Shown: positions 63,453-64,000 of the stretch, piece by piece | How the letters are laid out: the number at the start of each line of letters is the position of its first letter | Numbering within the stretch: the first letter of the stretch is position 1 | Source of the DNA: an uncultured Muribaculaceae bacterium | GTDB taxonomy: Bacteria; Bacteroidota; Bacteroidia; Bacteroidales; Muribaculaceae | Length of the DNA: 64,000 nt | Assembly (NCBI GenBank): GCA_958439725.1 | Contig: CAUBWJ010000011.1 | Span: forward strand, 5,310 to 69,309 | Reading direction: 5' to 3' | Position numbers and translations under genes: made by a program | Notes under the pieces: generated by a model | Databases searched by the model: none | What the model was told of the DNA's origin: nothing | The model's input: the letters and a program-made list of their open reading frames with translations, nothing else

Positions 63453-63748
63453 TTACCCTGCTCGCATCGCTTGCTTCGGTCGGCACGTCTATCTGGCTGG
63501 TATGGAGCCTGGTGGGCCTCATCGGTGGATTCATGACCGGCCGATTCAAAGGCGCCGGTAGCGGGTTCACTCTCCTTGCCGTCATCATCGGCATTGCCGG
63601 AGCCGTGGGCGGAGGCGCGCTTTTCGCCGCCCTCGCCGGGGTGGACGATCGCATGCAGTATGCCTCACTGATAGCCTCAGTGGCAGGCGCAGCCCTTCTG
63701 CTCTGGATTCTCTGGCTCTGCGTCCGTCGGCCCCGCACCGACGACTGA
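63449..63748 (+). CDS. GlsB/YeaQ-like small membrane protein
   Basis: A 99-residue protein with three hydrophobic, glycine-rich segments and the GGFMTGRFKGAG-type loop near residue 27, reminiscent of the GlsB/YeaQ/YmgE (transglycosylase-associated) family. Function is unknown; relatives are stress-induced in other bacteria. It overlaps the small gene upstream by four bases, so the two form one operon. Confidence 0.7.
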   Translation: MITLLASLASVGTSIWLVWSLVGLIGGFMTGRFKGAGSGFTLLAVIIGIAGAVGGGALFAALAGVDDRMQYASLIASVAGAALLLWILWLCVRRPRTDD

Positions 63749-63786
63749 CCCATTGGTGAGTGCTACAAAACTCAAATTACCCCCTT

Positions 63787-63868
63787 GAAGTGTAGGGGTG
63801 TACGCTCGTGCACCCGCTGATACCCGATGCTCTATGGTCGGCTGCTCCATGGAACAGCCCTACATTTC
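63787..63868 (+). other. Branched foldable sequence of unknown role
   Basis: An outer stem GAAGTGTAGGG (63787-63797) with CCCTACATTTC (63858-63868), one G-U, encloses GGTGTAC-GCTC-GTGCACC (63797-63814) and a second near-palindrome GGCTGCTCCATGGAACAGCC (63840-63859). The stem ends and the second arm compete for two to three bases. It may be a structured RNA or a dispersed repeat. Confidence 0.4.
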
Positions 63869-63938
63869 GGGCAGGTTGGACATTTCGCGGTTTTGCAATA
63901 TCCTCCAGCCACGGGTTTCGCGGGTGCGACGCGCATAA

Positions 63939-63992
63939 AAAAAACAGAGGCTGTGTCGTAATTAAGGTTTTACGGCGCAGCCTCTGTTTTTT
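63939..63992 (+). terminator. Terminator at the right edge
   Basis: A perfect 15-bp stem built on AACAGAGGCTG, extended by pairs that are G-U only on the plus strand, and a T run; oriented for plus-strand transcripts. It lies about 190 bases after the GlsB-like gene. Confidence 0.75.
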
Positions 63993-64000
63993 GAACTGTG

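Noticed and set aside
1..64000. CRISPR arrays, insertion sequences, toxin-antitoxin pairs
   Set aside because: I looked for spaced direct repeats, transposase motifs and small paired genes and found none.

Overview
The window comes from a chromosome of the order Bacteroidales, most likely a gut Muribaculaceae-type organism; the family-level call is inference. Direct support is the promoter style: many genes are preceded by the Bacteroidetes -7 box TAnnTTTG, several with a TTTG or TTG -33 element 19 to 20 bases upstream. Shine-Dalgarno sequences are mostly absent. Gene content agrees: a bifunctional fucokinase/GDP-fucose pyrophosphorylase, two GH97 enzymes, the rpmB-rpmG-DUF4295 trio, a DUF4835 (PorD-like) protein between coaBC and recN, a B12-dependent ribonucleotide reductase and a diaminopimelate dehydrogenase. 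Most of the window is ordinary core genome and I see no phage, transposon, CRISPR array or defence island.

Layout. 0-9 kb: a phosphoethanolamine transferase cut by the window edge, a lipoprotein, class I fumarase behind two near-identical promoters, then a minus-strand operon yicC-gmk-nadD-DUF5063-M18 peptidase, divergent from tsaB. 9-24 kb: fucose salvage enzyme, M16 protease, NhaC antiporter, DcaP-like porin, a decayed four-helix-bundle gene, a CPBP protease, an LEA-like lipoprotein, a FadL-type porin, a GH97 gene broken by a 5-bp duplication, and the ribosomal trio. 24-37 kb: a long minus-strand block, PBP1A, dnaN, exonuclease, coaBC, DUF4835, recN, rlmB, lytic transglycosylase and uvrA, joining replication, repair, CoA synthesis and cell-wall work. 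37-50 kb: CBM20/GH77 4-alpha-glucanotransferase, nrdJ, nitroreductase, dnaA, an intact GH97 of the retaining type, an MCE/MlaD protein and an amidase. 50-64 kb: a thioredoxin-fold protein without its cysteines, DUF2007, lpxH, a DUF59 protein, nagB, two MBL hydrolases, an S9 peptidase, initiator tRNA-Met, a frameshifted secreted protein, the pta-ackA-ddh operon and two overlapping small membrane-protein genes.

Metabolically the genes fit an anaerobic glycan user. GH97 and MalQ handle alpha-glucans and alpha-galactosides, FKP and NagB handle host-type sugars, fumarase serves the fumarate/succinate branch, and Pta-AckA yields ATP and acetate. Ddh supplies meso-DAP for the wall that PBP1A, the transglycosylase and the amidase build and remodel.

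The least explained signals are in non-coding DNA and broken genes. They are: a duplicated promoter upstream of fumarase enclosing a 55-base, almost fully pairable sequence; a complete promoter plus terminator unit with no gene inside it upstream of a DUF2007 gene; a hairpin-rich leader before the cysteine-less thioredoxin-fold gene; a branched foldable sequence at the right edge; a 9-bp tandem repeat before the decayed four-helix gene; and two indel-type frameshifts. I see no strong candidate for a wholly new multi-gene system.
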